Source of the DNA: Veillonellaceae bacterium
Lineage (GTDB): Bacteria > Bacillota > Negativicutes > Veillonellales > Veillonellaceae
Assembly (NCBI GenBank): GCA_900766245.1
Contig: CAAFUR010000014.1
Coordinates: 1 to 64,000, forward strand
Direction: 5' to 3'
Length of the DNA stretch: 64,000 bases
Positions 49,852 through 59,033 of this stretch are shown one piece after another. The notes beneath the pieces are model-generated. The model was not told the DNA's origin and searched no databases. It was given only the letters and a program-made list of their open reading frames with translations. Each line of letters begins with the position of its first letter. The stretch's first letter is position 1. The translations under genes were made by a program, and so were the position numbers.

Positions 49852-51369
49852 TTATTCTACAGTAGTGTCTTTTGTAATCACATAATAGTCAATAGGGAAT
49901 ACTTTCACATTTTTAACTCGTTTTGTTGTTACAACATTGGCGCTTGGATAGTACAAGAAATAACCAGCATTATCTTCTAGCAACACATTTTGAATATCCT
50001 TGACAATCGCTGTGCGTTCTTCTTCGTTAAATGTGGTTGTCATTTTATCAATTAACTCATCAACCTTCGGATTCGAATAGTCGCCACGATTGGATTTAGC
50101 ACCACTTTTGAAAGCTAGGCTAAGGAACCAATATGGATCATTTGTGGACATTGTTACCCAGTTTGTTTCTCCCATATCAAAACCATTAGGAGCTAAAGTT
50201 AATAATTCATCAGGACCTTGTACACGTTTTAATTCGACTTCAACACCAGCTCGTTTTAAATCATCTTGAAGTTTTTCGTAAACGCTACTATCTTTACCAA
50301 AAAGAGCTAGCACTAAGTGTAATGGTTTGCCATCTTTCATGTAGGTATCACCTTGTTTTGTGTAACCAGCTTGTTTTAGTAATTCATCTGCTTTAGCTAA
50401 ATCTTTATGTTGTTTATTTTTTAGTTCGTCAAAGCCTAGGTTGGCTGTTGGAGGGAATGGGGCACCTCCAGTAACGGCACCATTACCGATTACTTTTGCT
50501 AATGCATCATAATCGATCATATTTGCGATAGCTGCTCGTACGGTCGGATTTGATAATACATTGCCTTCACGGACATTCAACTGTAGCATATATGTGCGAA
50601 CCCCTGCGGACTCAATGATGTTATAATCACCCTTTTCAAATAAACTTCGATTAGCACTATCTACCTTTTGGATCATATCTACATCTTTAGACTGTAGAGC
50701 CATAGCACGTTTATTATTATCTTCTAGATCTTTAACTGTTAAAGAATCTAAAGCAGGTGTTCCACCCCAGTATTCTTTGAACTGCGCCAACTGAATTTCT
50801 TCTTTTTTTGTATGTTTTACAATTTTGTAAGGACCAGTCAAAATTGGCGTATTATCCATATCTGTTGTACCTTGTACATCTACGATGACAAAAGCAGGCT
50901 CAGTTAAACTAGCTAGTAAATCAACATTTGGTTCTGTTGTTTTAATAATTAGATTTTGACCATCCACTGTAATAGAGTCTATCTTTACAGCTTCTTTGGA
51001 ACGCTTGCTTTCGGCGATTGTACGTTCAATAGATGCTTTTACCGCCGTAGGTGTCATCATGGAACCATTATGGAATTTTACATTTTCGCGAATATGGAAT
51101 TTCCAAGTCAATGGATCCACCACTTCCCAGGAATCGGCTAACTGAGGTTCAAATTTCATATCTGAACTTACTGTCGCCAACGTTTCGCCGGCACCGATTC
51201 GTGTTAATGTCCACGCATCCCATTCATGTGTAGGATTCAATGTTTCACCAAACCAATATAAACCAAGATTTAAATGCTTGCCAGTTTTACTTGATTCATC
51301 AGAACCACAGCCAGCAATTAATCCGATAGCAACAAACAGTGTCATTGCTAGTGCAACCCATTTTTTCAT
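49852..51369 (-). CDS. Nickel/peptide ABC transporter substrate-binding lipoprotein 2
   Basis: 505 residues, lipobox GLIAG-Cys21. It is colinear with the first binding protein with most residues shared by eye (for example WDAWTLTRIGAGETLATV is common to both), diverging most in the C-terminal lobe. It is transcribed divergently from the nikB-like gene, which starts 232 bp away. It may give the same permease a second ligand range. AAGGAGG precedes the ATG. Confidence 0.9.
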   Translation of the reverse strand: MKKWVALAMTLFVAIGLIAGCGSDESSKTGKHLNLGLYWFGETLNPTHEWDAWTLTRIGAGETLATVSSDMKFEPQLADSWEVVDPLTWKFHIRENVKFHNGSMMTPTAVKASIERTIAESKRSKEAVKIDSITVDGQNLIIKTTEPNVDLLASLTEPAFVIVDVQGTTDMDNTPILTGPYKIVKHTKKEEIQLAQFKEYWGGTPALDSLTVKDLEDNNKRAMALQSKDVDMIQKVDSANRSLFEKGDYNIIESAGVRTYMLQLNVREGNVLSNPTVRAAIANMIDYDALAKVIGNGAVTGGAPFPPTANLGFDELKNKQHKDLAKADELLKQAGYTKQGDTYMKDGKPLHLVLALFGKDSSVYEKLQDDLKRAGVEVELKRVQGPDELLTLAPNGFDMGETNWVTMSTNDPYWFLSLAFKSGAKSNRGDYSNPKVDELIDKMTTTFNEEERTAIVKDIQNVLLEDNAGYFLYYPSANVVTTKRVKNVKVFPIDYYVITKDTTVE

Positions 51370-51533
51370 ATATCCTCCTTATAAAAAACTAAAAGAATAA
51401 CTATAGTATACCGTATCTTTCCTTAAAAGACAATGATTCTCATAAAAGTGAATATATGTTGGAAGTATATAATTTATTAACTGCTTTTACAATTATATAT
51501 GTAATCATAGTCAGGGATAAAATTAAATTGCTG

Positions 51534-51597
51534 TATTTACAAAGAGAGGCCCTATCTTATATACTTTAAGGGAGAAAATATAAAGAAAAGGTGGATT
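51534..51597 (+). repeat. Duplicated operon leader, copy 2 (nikB promoter region)
   Basis: Homologous to 48012-48070, with TATACT at 51560-51565. It serves as the promoter region of the nikBCDE-like operon. Confidence 0.75.
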
Positions 51598-51600
51598 GAT

Positions 51601-52539
51601 ATGGTACGAGTATTATTATATAAATTGGCATCTATGGTGGGTGTATTATTAGCAGTTACATTGGGAACGTTTCTCTTAATGCAAATGTCTTCTGTAGACC
51701 CCGTATCGGCACGATTTTATCTGCAAGGTATGACACCAGATCCTACTATAGTGGAACAAATTCGGCAAGAGTTAGGTCTTAATGACCCTTGGTATATACA
51801 ATATGGTCGTTGGTTGTGGCAGATGTTACACGGAGATTTTGGACAGTCTATCTTCCTGAATGTGCCCGTTGTAGATTTGTTGCAAAGTGCTTTACCAAGG
51901 ACCTTATCCTTGGTGGCGGTTTCCATTGGTTTAGGCAGTATCCTATCGATAGGGTTAGGAGGACTGGCAGCGCATTATAAAGATACTTGGATCGATTATG
52001 TGGTGCGTATAGTATCCTTTCTAGCTTTAGCAGTACCAGCATTTTGGGTAGGTTTGTTGTTATTATATGCGCTAGCCGTGAAGATTCCTATTTTTTCTGT
52101 GACAAATACGAAGGGGTTAAGTGCTTACGTGTTGCCGAGTATTACCTTGGCGATTTGGTTTTGTGGCTTATACATTCGTCGTGTTCGCAATGCTGTGGTG
52201 CAAGCTCAAGCATCGTTGCCGGTGATAGGGGCAAAAACGATGGGTATACGGACACGATATATCTATCGCGATTACATTATTCCTCAAGTGCGCCTTGTGC
52301 TGTTATCCATGTTAGGGATTACGACCGGCGCTATGTTGGGCGGTTCTGCAGTGATTGAAACGGTATTTTCTGTCAAAGGGATGGGCCAACTCATGGTGCA
52401 TGGTATTATTAGTCGTGATTATATTGTGATTCAAAGTTATATCGTATGGATTTCTCTAGTCTATGTGGTGGTCAATACATCAGTGGATATATGGATGTAC
52501 TTACTTCATCCTGAAAGAAGATATGGAGGGCGCCCATGA
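51601..52539 (+). CDS. ABC transporter permease, NikB/DppB-like
   Basis: 312 residues, about six membrane helices. N-terminal LGTFLLMQMSSVDPVSARFY and the EAA-type cytoplasmic loop (QAQASLPVIGAKTMGIRTRY) match family BPD_transp_1. It forms the channel with the next gene product, whose start overlaps by 4 bp. Confidence 0.9.
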   Translation: MVRVLLYKLASMVGVLLAVTLGTFLLMQMSSVDPVSARFYLQGMTPDPTIVEQIRQELGLNDPWYIQYGRWLWQMLHGDFGQSIFLNVPVVDLLQSALPRTLSLVAVSIGLGSILSIGLGGLAAHYKDTWIDYVVRIVSFLALAVPAFWVGLLLLYALAVKIPIFSVTNTKGLSAYVLPSITLAIWFCGLYIRRVRNAVVQAQASLPVIGAKTMGIRTRYIYRDYIIPQVRLVLLSMLGITTGAMLGGSAVIETVFSVKGMGQLMVHGIISRDYIVIQSYIVWISLVYVVVNTSVDIWMYLLHPERRYGGRP

Positions 52540-53345
52540 TTCGTTTATGGAAACAAGATAAGCTACTCTTAGGGGCCATTTTACTGACTATACTTTGGAT
52601 GGGACTCTTTCTATTTGGTTCTCACTTAGCTCCCTTTGACCCTAATGAGACAAATTTAGGGGCTAGATTACAAGATATAAGTGCGACGCATTTATTAGGT
52701 ACGGACCAATTGGGTCGTGATGTACTTTCACGGATATTATGGGGCGGACAAGATTCATTGTTCATAGCTATATCCATCATTGCCATTAGCAGTATCATTG
52801 GCATTTGTATCGGTGGCCTGTTAAGTATGAGTCCTTGGTATATTGATGAATTGGGATCACGTTGCATCGATATGATACTAGGGTTCCCTAGCATGATCGT
52901 GGCCATTGCCTGCATCGGTATATTGGGGCCGTCTGTGGAAAATATTATCATTTCACTGTGTCTAACTCGTTGGGCAGAATACGCAAAGATTACACGGAAC
53001 TTGGTGAATTTGGAAAAACAAGCACAATATGTGGTTGTAGCACGTATGTCTGGGGCGTCCTTGTGGCGCATTATCCGTCGCTACATGATTCCCAATCTTC
53101 GAGGGACTCTATTGTTGGTCATCATTCAACATATGGGGGACACGATTATTACGGTGGCAAGCTTTTCCTTGATCGGCATTGGCGTACAACCGCCTACACC
53201 AGAATGGGGCGCTATTTTGCTGAATGCTCGAGATTTCTTGCAAACAGCGCCTTGGCTGTTGATCTATCCAGGGTTAGCAATTTTTATCACTGTTGTGTTA
53301 TTAAATTACATTAGTGATGCCTTACAAGATGGTAGGCATGTGTAA
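52536..53345 (+). CDS. ABC transporter permease, NikC/DppC-like
   Basis: 269 residues. LLGTDQLGRDVLSRILWGGQ and the EAA-type loop VVVARMSGASLWRIIRRYMIP are typical of the second permease subunit. Its 3' end exists a second time as a remnant at 48072-48130, showing an earlier duplication. Confidence 0.9.
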   Translation: MIRLWKQDKLLLGAILLTILWMGLFLFGSHLAPFDPNETNLGARLQDISATHLLGTDQLGRDVLSRILWGGQDSLFIAISIIAISSIIGICIGGLLSMSPWYIDELGSRCIDMILGFPSMIVAIACIGILGPSVENIIISLCLTRWAEYAKITRNLVNLEKQAQYVVVARMSGASLWRIIRRYMIPNLRGTLLLVIIQHMGDTIITVASFSLIGIGVQPPTPEWGAILLNARDFLQTAPWLLIYPGLAIFITVVLLNYISDALQDGRHV

Positions 53346-53360
53346 AGGGCGAAATAGTTG

Positions 53361-53406
53361 CCCCAATTTGATTCTTATGTAATGACAAAGGATAGTACCA
53401 TTGACT
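53361..53406 (+). pseudogene. 3' remnant of a substrate-binding protein gene
   Basis: From CCAATTTGATTCTTATGTAA to the TAA at 53404-53406, the DNA matches the last about 45 bp of the binding-protein genes. After one inserted T it encodes DSYVMTKDSTID plus stop, against DYYLMTKDVTVD and DYYVITKDTTVE. The downstream ATPase gene uses a TTG inside this remnant as start. Confidence 0.8.
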
Positions 53407-54171
53407 AATACAGATTTAGTAAGCGTAGACAATTTATCCGTCTCTTACGATGGAGTAAAGGTCGTGAAAGACGTGTCTTTCACGTTAAAACGAAATGAAA
53501 CATTTGCCATCATCGGTGAAAGTGGATCAGGGAAGTCCACAGTGGCGAAAGCTCTTTTAGGGTTGCTGGAACAGGCAGACCTAGAAGGAGCCATTCACTA
53601 CGGAGGCGAGAATTTGCTCACCTATGGTCCAAAGGAGTGGCAACGTCTGCGAGGCGTAGAGATAGCTATGATTTACCAAAATCCGGGCAATTATCTGAAT
53701 CCTTTCAAACGGGTGGGTGACCAAATGAAGGTAGTCTTAGCCTCTCATGGTAAAGCCTATGATGAAGCGGATATCGTAGCGTTGTTAGAGGCAGTTTCCT
53801 TGCCTGGTGGTCACACTGTATTGGACTCCTATCCCTTTCAATTGAGTGGCGGTATGCAGCAGCGTGTAGCTATCGTCATGAGCTTGCTCATACATCCGCA
53901 ACTCCTCATTGCCGATGAACCGACCAGTGCTCTTGATGTATTGGTGCAACAGGACATTGTGAAAGTCCTACAAGAGGTACAACAGCGTTTGCAGAATACG
54001 TTGCTGTTTATTACACACAATATTCAGATAGCCCGTAGATTGGCAGATCGTGTGGGCATTATGCATGAAGGTGCATTGGTGGAAATCGGTAAGACCGAAG
54101 AGGTCTTATCAAATCCGCAACATGAATATACAAAATTACTTTTACAGTCCTTACAGGAGGTGAAAGTATGA
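53401..54171 (+). CDS. ABC transporter ATPase, NikD/DppD-like
   Basis: 256 residues. Walker A GESGSGKST, signature LSGGMQQRVAI, Walker B LLIADEPTSALD, switch ITHN. The start codon is TTG at 53401, within the relic of a binding-protein gene, with AAAGG about ten bases upstream. It overlaps the next ATPase gene by 4 bp (ATGA). Confidence 0.9.
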   Translation: MTNTDLVSVDNLSVSYDGVKVVKDVSFTLKRNETFAIIGESGSGKSTVAKALLGLLEQADLEGAIHYGGENLLTYGPKEWQRLRGVEIAMIYQNPGNYLNPFKRVGDQMKVVLASHGKAYDEADIVALLEAVSLPGGHTVLDSYPFQLSGGMQQRVAIVMSLLIHPQLLIADEPTSALDVLVQQDIVKVLQEVQQRLQNTLLFITHNIQIARRLADRVGIMHEGALVEIGKTEEVLSNPQHEYTKLLLQSLQEVKV

Positions 54172-54917
54172 TATTAGAAGTTCAGGGCGTCAGCAAACTA
54201 TATACCCGCAAAGGGGAAACGGTGACAGCACTACAAAATGTGAGTTTATCCGTGCAAGAACGAGAGCGCATCGGAATTGCGGGTGGCAGTGGATCTGGTA
54301 AAAGTACCTTATTGCGATTGCTATCCTTGCAAGAAGAGCCAACTTCAGGGAACCTTTCTTTGTTTGGAAAATCTGTTTCCCAATGGAAAGGAAATGAGAG
54401 AGAGCTCTATCGTTCCTTGCAAGTGATGTTCCAAAACTCCTTTCACAGCATTAGCCCTCGCATGGCAGTAGGTGAATTTATGCTAGAGCCTTCCGTGAAT
54501 TTTGGGATAGGCACAAAACAAGAGGCGAAAGAGCGCTGTGAATGGTGGCTTTCAAAGGTGGGATTGGATACATCGGTGTGGAAGAAATATCGCCATGAAT
54601 TGAGCGGAGGCCAGTTACAGCGATTGGTGTTAGCCCGCATGATGGCAGTCGGGGCTGAGCTTGTCTTATTTGATGAGCCGACGAGTGCCCTCGATGTGTG
54701 CAATCAAGCGCGGGTCATCGAACTGATTCAAAACGTTTACGAAGAGCAACCGTTTACCTATGTGTTTGTCAGCCATGACCTAGGTGTTTTGCAAACTCTC
54801 GCCGATCGTATTATTGTGATGAAAGAGGGTACGATTGTAGAAACCTTGGCATCAAAAGACTTGGGATTGGCAACGCATCCGTATACAAAACAATTATTGG
54901 CAGCTAGCCGTGGGTAA
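54168..54917 (+). CDS. ABC transporter ATPase, NikE/DppF-like
   Basis: 249 residues. Walker A GGSGSGKST, signature LSGGQLQRLVLARMM, Walker B LVLFDEPTSALD, switch VSHD. It forms the ATPase pair with the preceding protein and ends the operon before a terminator. Confidence 0.9.
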   Translation: MILEVQGVSKLYTRKGETVTALQNVSLSVQERERIGIAGGSGSGKSTLLRLLSLQEEPTSGNLSLFGKSVSQWKGNERELYRSLQVMFQNSFHSISPRMAVGEFMLEPSVNFGIGTKQEAKERCEWWLSKVGLDTSVWKKYRHELSGGQLQRLVLARMMAVGAELVLFDEPTSALDVCNQARVIELIQNVYEEQPFTYVFVSHDLGVLQTLADRIIVMKEGTIVETLASKDLGLATHPYTKQLLAASRG

Positions 54918-54940
54918 ATGGCTATCGTCTGTACAGTAGC

Positions 54941-54983
54941 AAAGACCACAACATTTCCTTGTGAAAGTGTTGTGGTCTTTTGT
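54941..54983 (+). terminator. Terminator of the ABC transporter operon
   Basis: AAAGACCACAACA/TGTTGTGGTCTTT followed by TGTTG; the short T-run suggests moderate strength. Confidence 0.8.
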
Positions 54984-55029
54984 TGATATAAATATTACTC
55001 TAGTGATAGCATGAATCGTAAAAAAATAG

Positions 55030-55035
55030 TATAAT
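55030..55035 (+). promoter_or_regulatory. Putative -10 of the ECF transporter operon
   Basis: TATAAT with an A-rich upstream region; only about 47 nt of leader remain, too short for a T-box or most riboswitches. Confidence 0.45.
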
Positions 55036-55088
55036 TGTATTTTAGAATATACGATACAAGTGATATAGAAGATGATAGGGAGGAACGA

Positions 55089-56555
55089 ATGAAAGAAATC
55101 AAAGATGTGTCGAAACTGACTTACACGCATGTACAAGGTGGTCAGTTTCGTTGGATAACGGTGAGTACCATCATGCTAGCATTGGGAACGATTTTACATG
55201 CTGTATCTCCAAGTGTGGCAGGGGTCACACCAAACTGGACCATAGCTACTTATTGCGTAGCTATCAACTTAACGCGTCCAACCCTTAGACAAAGTTTGGG
55301 GATTGGTTTGGTAGCGGCCTTGATTAATGTATTCACGTCAAAATCGGCATTGCCATATGGCAACCTGATTAGTGAGCCTTTGGGGGCTTTTACTTGCGCC
55401 GTGTTAGTACATTATATTTCTGATTTAAAAATTGGTAAACTAAATTTGATGCCTATATTGAGCGCTTTCATTAGTACTGTAGCATCTGGTGGAGCTTTTA
55501 TTACCTGCTTATATCTCGTGCTAGGTTTGCCTAGCAATGTGTATTGGAATGCTATGTGGCCATTGGTATTGATGGTATCTCTTTGTAATGCCGTAGTGGC
55601 GCCGTTCTTGTACATTCCAGCGCAAAAATTGTTAGCTCGCCAAACAGCAAAGGGGCAGCAATTGACAGATAGCAGTGACCATAGTGATTTACGTATTGTA
55701 CCGTCTGTGGAAGCACCTATCGTCATTGACCATATGAGCTATCGCTATGGGAATCAAAGCGAGTATGCCGTGAAAGACATTAACTTAGTGGTACATGAAG
55801 GAGATTTCCTTGTCATTACAGGTCCAGCGGGTTGTGGTAAATCTACCATCTGTATGGCTATGGCAGGGGCTGTACCGAAGTTCTATGGGGGCACCATGGA
55901 AGGCATGGTATTCATCAATGGCAAAGCGGTGACGCAATTAGAAATTCCTGATGTAGCAGATGATATTGGTATCGTCTTAGCTGACTATGATACACAACTA
56001 GTGACCATGACGGTGGCAGAGGAAGTAGCCTTTGCCCTTGAAAATCGTGGCTATACAGCGGAGGCGATTCAAGAGCGTACAGCCATCGTGTTAGAACAAG
56101 TAGGCTTAACTGGATTGGAAGACCGCAATGTGTACAGCTTGTCTGGGGGGCAACGTCAGCGGTTGGCCATTGCCTCTGTGTTAGCTGTAAACCCATCTAT
56201 TTTAGTGTTAGATGAACCGACTAGCTCTTTAGATCCAGAAGGCACAGAAGAATTATATCGCCTAGTAGGTTCCTTGAATCGTGACCATGGTATTACCGTT
56301 GTGGTTATTGACCACGATTTACACGCTGTCTTACCGTACGCAAATCGTATGGTATTAATCGATGGTGGGGAGCTAAAAATCGACAGCTCTGTAGAAGATG
56401 TATTGTCTTATATGTATGATACGAACACATACGTAGATGCATTGCCATCCTTATTTGTGACCTATAAATCATTAGCAGCAAAAGGAATTGATTTAGATAC
56501 TCCATGGTTGTCTTTAGCATCTGCGCAGTCTAGTCTTATGAAAGGAGAACGCTAA
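55089..56555 (+). CDS. ECF transporter: S-component fused to EcfA ATPase
   Basis: About 488 residues. The first about 190 form several membrane segments (STIMLALGTILHAVSPSVAG, YLVLGLPSNVYWNAMWPLVL) resembling a TrpP-like substrate-binding component. The remainder is a complete ABC ATPase: Walker A GPAGCGKST, signature LSGGQRQRLAI, Walker B ILVLDEPTSSLD, switch His. S-components and EcfA are normally separate chains, so this is a fusion. The ATG at 55089 follows GGGAGGAA; the frame is open further upstream. The vitamin or amino acid carried is unknown. Confidence 0.8.
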   Translation: MKEIKDVSKLTYTHVQGGQFRWITVSTIMLALGTILHAVSPSVAGVTPNWTIATYCVAINLTRPTLRQSLGIGLVAALINVFTSKSALPYGNLISEPLGAFTCAVLVHYISDLKIGKLNLMPILSAFISTVASGGAFITCLYLVLGLPSNVYWNAMWPLVLMVSLCNAVVAPFLYIPAQKLLARQTAKGQQLTDSSDHSDLRIVPSVEAPIVIDHMSYRYGNQSEYAVKDINLVVHEGDFLVITGPAGCGKSTICMAMAGAVPKFYGGTMEGMVFINGKAVTQLEIPDVADDIGIVLADYDTQLVTMTVAEEVAFALENRGYTAEAIQERTAIVLEQVGLTGLEDRNVYSLSGGQRQRLAIASVLAVNPSILVLDEPTSSLDPEGTEELYRLVGSLNRDHGITVVVIDHDLHAVLPYANRMVLIDGGELKIDSSVEDVLSYMYDTNTYVDALPSLFVTYKSLAAKGIDLDTPWLSLASAQSSLMKGER

Positions 56556-56556
56556 T

Positions 56557-57363
56557 ATGTTACAAGTTGAAAATCTGCGCTTTTCCTACCTACCGGGACA
56601 AGATATTATGAAAGATGTAACTTTCACAATTGGGAATGGTGAGTTCATCACATTAGGTGGTCGAAATGGTTGTGGAAAAACCACTGTGACCCGTTTATTA
56701 GTGGGTTTGGAAACACCTGTAGAAGGTAAGATTTCTTACGACGGCCAAGATATTACGAATATGCCTACCTCTGAAAGAGGACGTTTTATTGGCTATGTAT
56801 TTCAACAACCAGATCGTCAAATGTTCCGCCAGACTGTGGCAGAAGAGGTGGCATTTGGTCCTGAACAGTTGGGATACGACAAAGCAACGGTAGATCGCAT
56901 CGTACAAGATGCTCTAGAACGAGTAGGTATTTCCCATTTAGCAGAATCTTATCCATTAGGCTTACGCCGTGGAGAAAAGCAACGAGTAGCGATTGCCTCA
57001 GCGTTAGCGATGCAGTCTAAACTGTTGATTCTTGACGAACCTACTAGTGGACAAGATGGAACAGAAACAAAAGGTTTACTTGTGTTGTTACAAGAATTGC
57101 AAGCCCAAGGTTTGACCATATTACTCATTACCCATGATATGGAAATTATGGCGGAATATTCTACACGAGTGATCATTATGGGATATGGCACAAAAGCCTT
57201 CGATGGATCCCCGGAAGAATTATTTACAAGCCGTGAGGATCTGTTAGAACTTGGTTTAACGAAGCCACCGAGCGTGGTGCTTAGTGAAACGGTGCCAGCC
57301 TTAGGGTATTGCAAGTCGATGAAAGACTTTGAACTGCGCTATGCAGAGTATGTGAAAGGATAG
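56557..57363 (+). CDS. ECF transporter second ATPase (EcfA-like)
   Basis: 268 residues. Walker A GGRNGCGKTT, FQQPDRQMFRQTVAEEVAFGPEQLG typical of EcfA/CbiO, Walker B LLILDEPTSGQDG. The signature reads LGLRRGEKQRVAIA instead of LSGGxxQR: the Ser-Gly pair is altered, so this site may be catalytically weak and paired with the intact site of the fusion protein. AAAGGAG precedes the ATG. Confidence 0.88.
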   Translation: MLQVENLRFSYLPGQDIMKDVTFTIGNGEFITLGGRNGCGKTTVTRLLVGLETPVEGKISYDGQDITNMPTSERGRFIGYVFQQPDRQMFRQTVAEEVAFGPEQLGYDKATVDRIVQDALERVGISHLAESYPLGLRRGEKQRVAIASALAMQSKLLILDEPTSGQDGTETKGLLVLLQELQAQGLTILLITHDMEIMAEYSTRVIIMGYGTKAFDGSPEELFTSREDLLELGLTKPPSVVLSETVPALGYCKSMKDFELRYAEYVKG

Positions 57364-57373
57364 GAGGAGACCG

Positions 57374-58045
57374 ATGAAATTTGTACCATTAACAAAAATT
57401 TGGGCAACAATCTTCGTGTCCATCTTAGCCATTGCTATGAAAACTCCGGAACTATTGTTAGCATTATTCGGTGTAGAAGTGCTGGTAATGCTGATCGGTG
57501 GTATCTTGTTCCGTCAATGGAAAGCTTTATTCGCCTTAATCGGGTTTTCTGCGTTCTTAGGTATTGTACAGTACTTGGGTAGCTGGTCCGTGGACTCCGC
57601 GATTGTAACGGCTTTGCGTATGTTGACGATGACCACCATCTTTATGATGCTCATCGTAACCACAAAAACACAAGATTTAACAGTGGCTCTTGTGCAACAA
57701 TGTCGTATCCCCTATGCGTATGCCTTTATGTTTACAGCGGCGTTACGCTTTGTACCAGACTTTTTACGTGAAAGTAAAGCGGTGCAAGAAGCACAGGCCT
57801 GTCGAGGTATGTCGTTAGAAGGGAATTGGCTGACAAAGATAAAATCTTACATGACGGTCATCCAACCGTTGATGTTGAAGTCGTTGAGTCGTTCGGAGAC
57901 AATGGCATTGTCCTTGGAACTTCGAGGTTTTGGAAATCAGCAACATACATTTATGCGGAAAGTTAGCTTGCAAGGCATTGATTATGTGGCAGTTCTTGTT
58001 ATGTTGGGCATCACATATGCTGTGATACATTACATCGTACTATAA
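57374..58045 (+). CDS. ECF transporter transmembrane component EcfT
   Basis: 223 residues with about five hydrophobic segments and the coupling-helix motif AQACRGMSLEG (Ala-Arg-Gly type), plus a second one in ALSLELRGFG. It links the S-component to the two ATPases. GGAGG precedes the ATG. It completes the S-A, A, T set. Confidence 0.88.
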   Translation: MKFVPLTKIWATIFVSILAIAMKTPELLLALFGVEVLVMLIGGILFRQWKALFALIGFSAFLGIVQYLGSWSVDSAIVTALRMLTMTTIFMMLIVTTKTQDLTVALVQQCRIPYAYAFMFTAALRFVPDFLRESKAVQEAQACRGMSLEGNWLTKIKSYMTVIQPLMLKSLSRSETMALSLELRGFGNQQHTFMRKVSLQGIDYVAVLVMLGITYAVIHYIVL

Positions 58046-58095
58046 GGGTTACTGGTGATGCTATATAGCCTGTGGGGTGTCACTAGTTCCGCTAT

Positions 58096-58243
58096 GTAGC
58101 CTGTGGCGTTCTTAATTAGCATAAGGGAAGAGCACGGCATATTCCTCCGCAAACTGATACAGTGGTTAGGTTTGCTCCGGAACATGCCGTGCTCTTCTTG
58201 TGTTTGTGTGATTTAGGTAGTTAAGGGAACGCCACAAGGCTAC
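58096..58243. repeat. Inverted-repeat element with internal AGAGCACGG hairpin (copy 2)
   Basis: Outer arms GTAGCCTGTGGCGTTC (58096-58111) and GAACGCCACAAGGCTAC (58227-58243) are complementary apart from one extra base. Inside is the hairpin AAGAGCACGGCAT/ATGCCGTGCTCTT (58128-58197) related to 28787-28857. A direct repeat of the left arm (GCTATATAGCCTGTGG) precedes it near 58061. No gene is present in the 408 bp between the ECF and PNPOx-like genes; this could be a MITE-like element or a large structured terminator. Confidence 0.7.
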
Positions 58244-58453
58244 TACTCGTAACTGCGTTCCTCAAGGTGTGAGGCCATTTGCAAACTTGTGCTTTGCTTA
58301 GTTTGCTTCGAATGTATTGTATTTATTTTGGTGGGTTGTCCTTTGTTTTTAATAATAACTTTCAAAATTATTCTGTAAGTACTTGAAATGGACATAGTTG
58401 TTAGTGCTATAATAGAATGAGGTAAGTTCGTGCAGGGGTTGAAAGGAGAATTG

Positions 58454-58948
58454 ATGGATTATAAAGTAGCAGCTTCTTTTTGGACAGAGAAGGATAAAAC
58501 TGCAAGAAAGATGGACCCACGTGAATTGCATGTTGAGATTGTTGATTTTTTGAAAGCCCATCATACGTGTGCTTTGTCGACGCATAGTGAAACTGGTGTC
58601 CGTTGCACTCCATTATCGTATACTGTGCATGGTGGATACATTGATATTTTCTCTGAAGGTGGTGAGAAATTCTTTCACTTAGAAGAAGAGAAAAACGTAT
58701 CTCTTACTGTGTTCGATCCTTATGAGGGTCCAGGTACGGCGAAGAGTGTTCAGATTCAAGGTGTAGCAACGGTGCTAGGTCCTGATGATGAAGAGTATGC
58801 TAAGGTACTAACAGAAATTGGTATGGAAAAATTATTAGACCGTGATGATCCATTGTATTTGATTCGTGTGAAATCGAATGAGATTGTTTACTTGAATGGT
58901 TCTTTGCGAGCACGTGGCTATTATATTCGTCAAGTCTTGGAGAGATAG
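58454..58948 (+). CDS. Pyridoxamine 5'-phosphate oxidase-like FMN-binding protein
   Basis: 164 residues. The segment FLKAHHTCALSTHSETGVRC and the following beta strands (YIDIFSEGGEKFFHL, VSLTVFDPYEG, SVQIQGVATVLG) match the FMN-binding split barrel. Exact activity is unknown (flavin reductase or oxidase-like). The frame extends upstream, but AAAGGAG points to the ATG at 58454. Confidence 0.8.
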   Translation: MDYKVAASFWTEKDKTARKMDPRELHVEIVDFLKAHHTCALSTHSETGVRCTPLSYTVHGGYIDIFSEGGEKFFHLEEEKNVSLTVFDPYEGPGTAKSVQIQGVATVLGPDDEEYAKVLTEIGMEKLLDRDDPLYLIRVKSNEIVYLNGSLRARGYYIRQVLER

Positions 58949-58960
58949 GGTAGATTCTTT

Positions 58961-58989
58961 TTGCACATCTGCGTCAAGTATGATACAAT
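58961..58989 (+). promoter_or_regulatory. Sigma-A promoter upstream of the cyclophilin gene
   Basis: TTGCAC and TACAAT with a 17-bp spacer; the predicted start coincides with the foot of the next hairpin. Confidence 0.6.
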
Positions 58990-58993
58990 AAGT

Positions 58994-59033
58994 AAAGACC
59001 GCCGTTAGAGGTTTCATCTAACGGTGGTTTTTA
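58994..59033 (+). terminator. Hairpin with T-run at the start of the cyclophilin leader
   Basis: AGACCGCCGTTAGA/TCTAACGGTGGTTTTT. It may end the preceding gene or, given the promoter just upstream, act as a leader attenuator. Confidence 0.75.
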
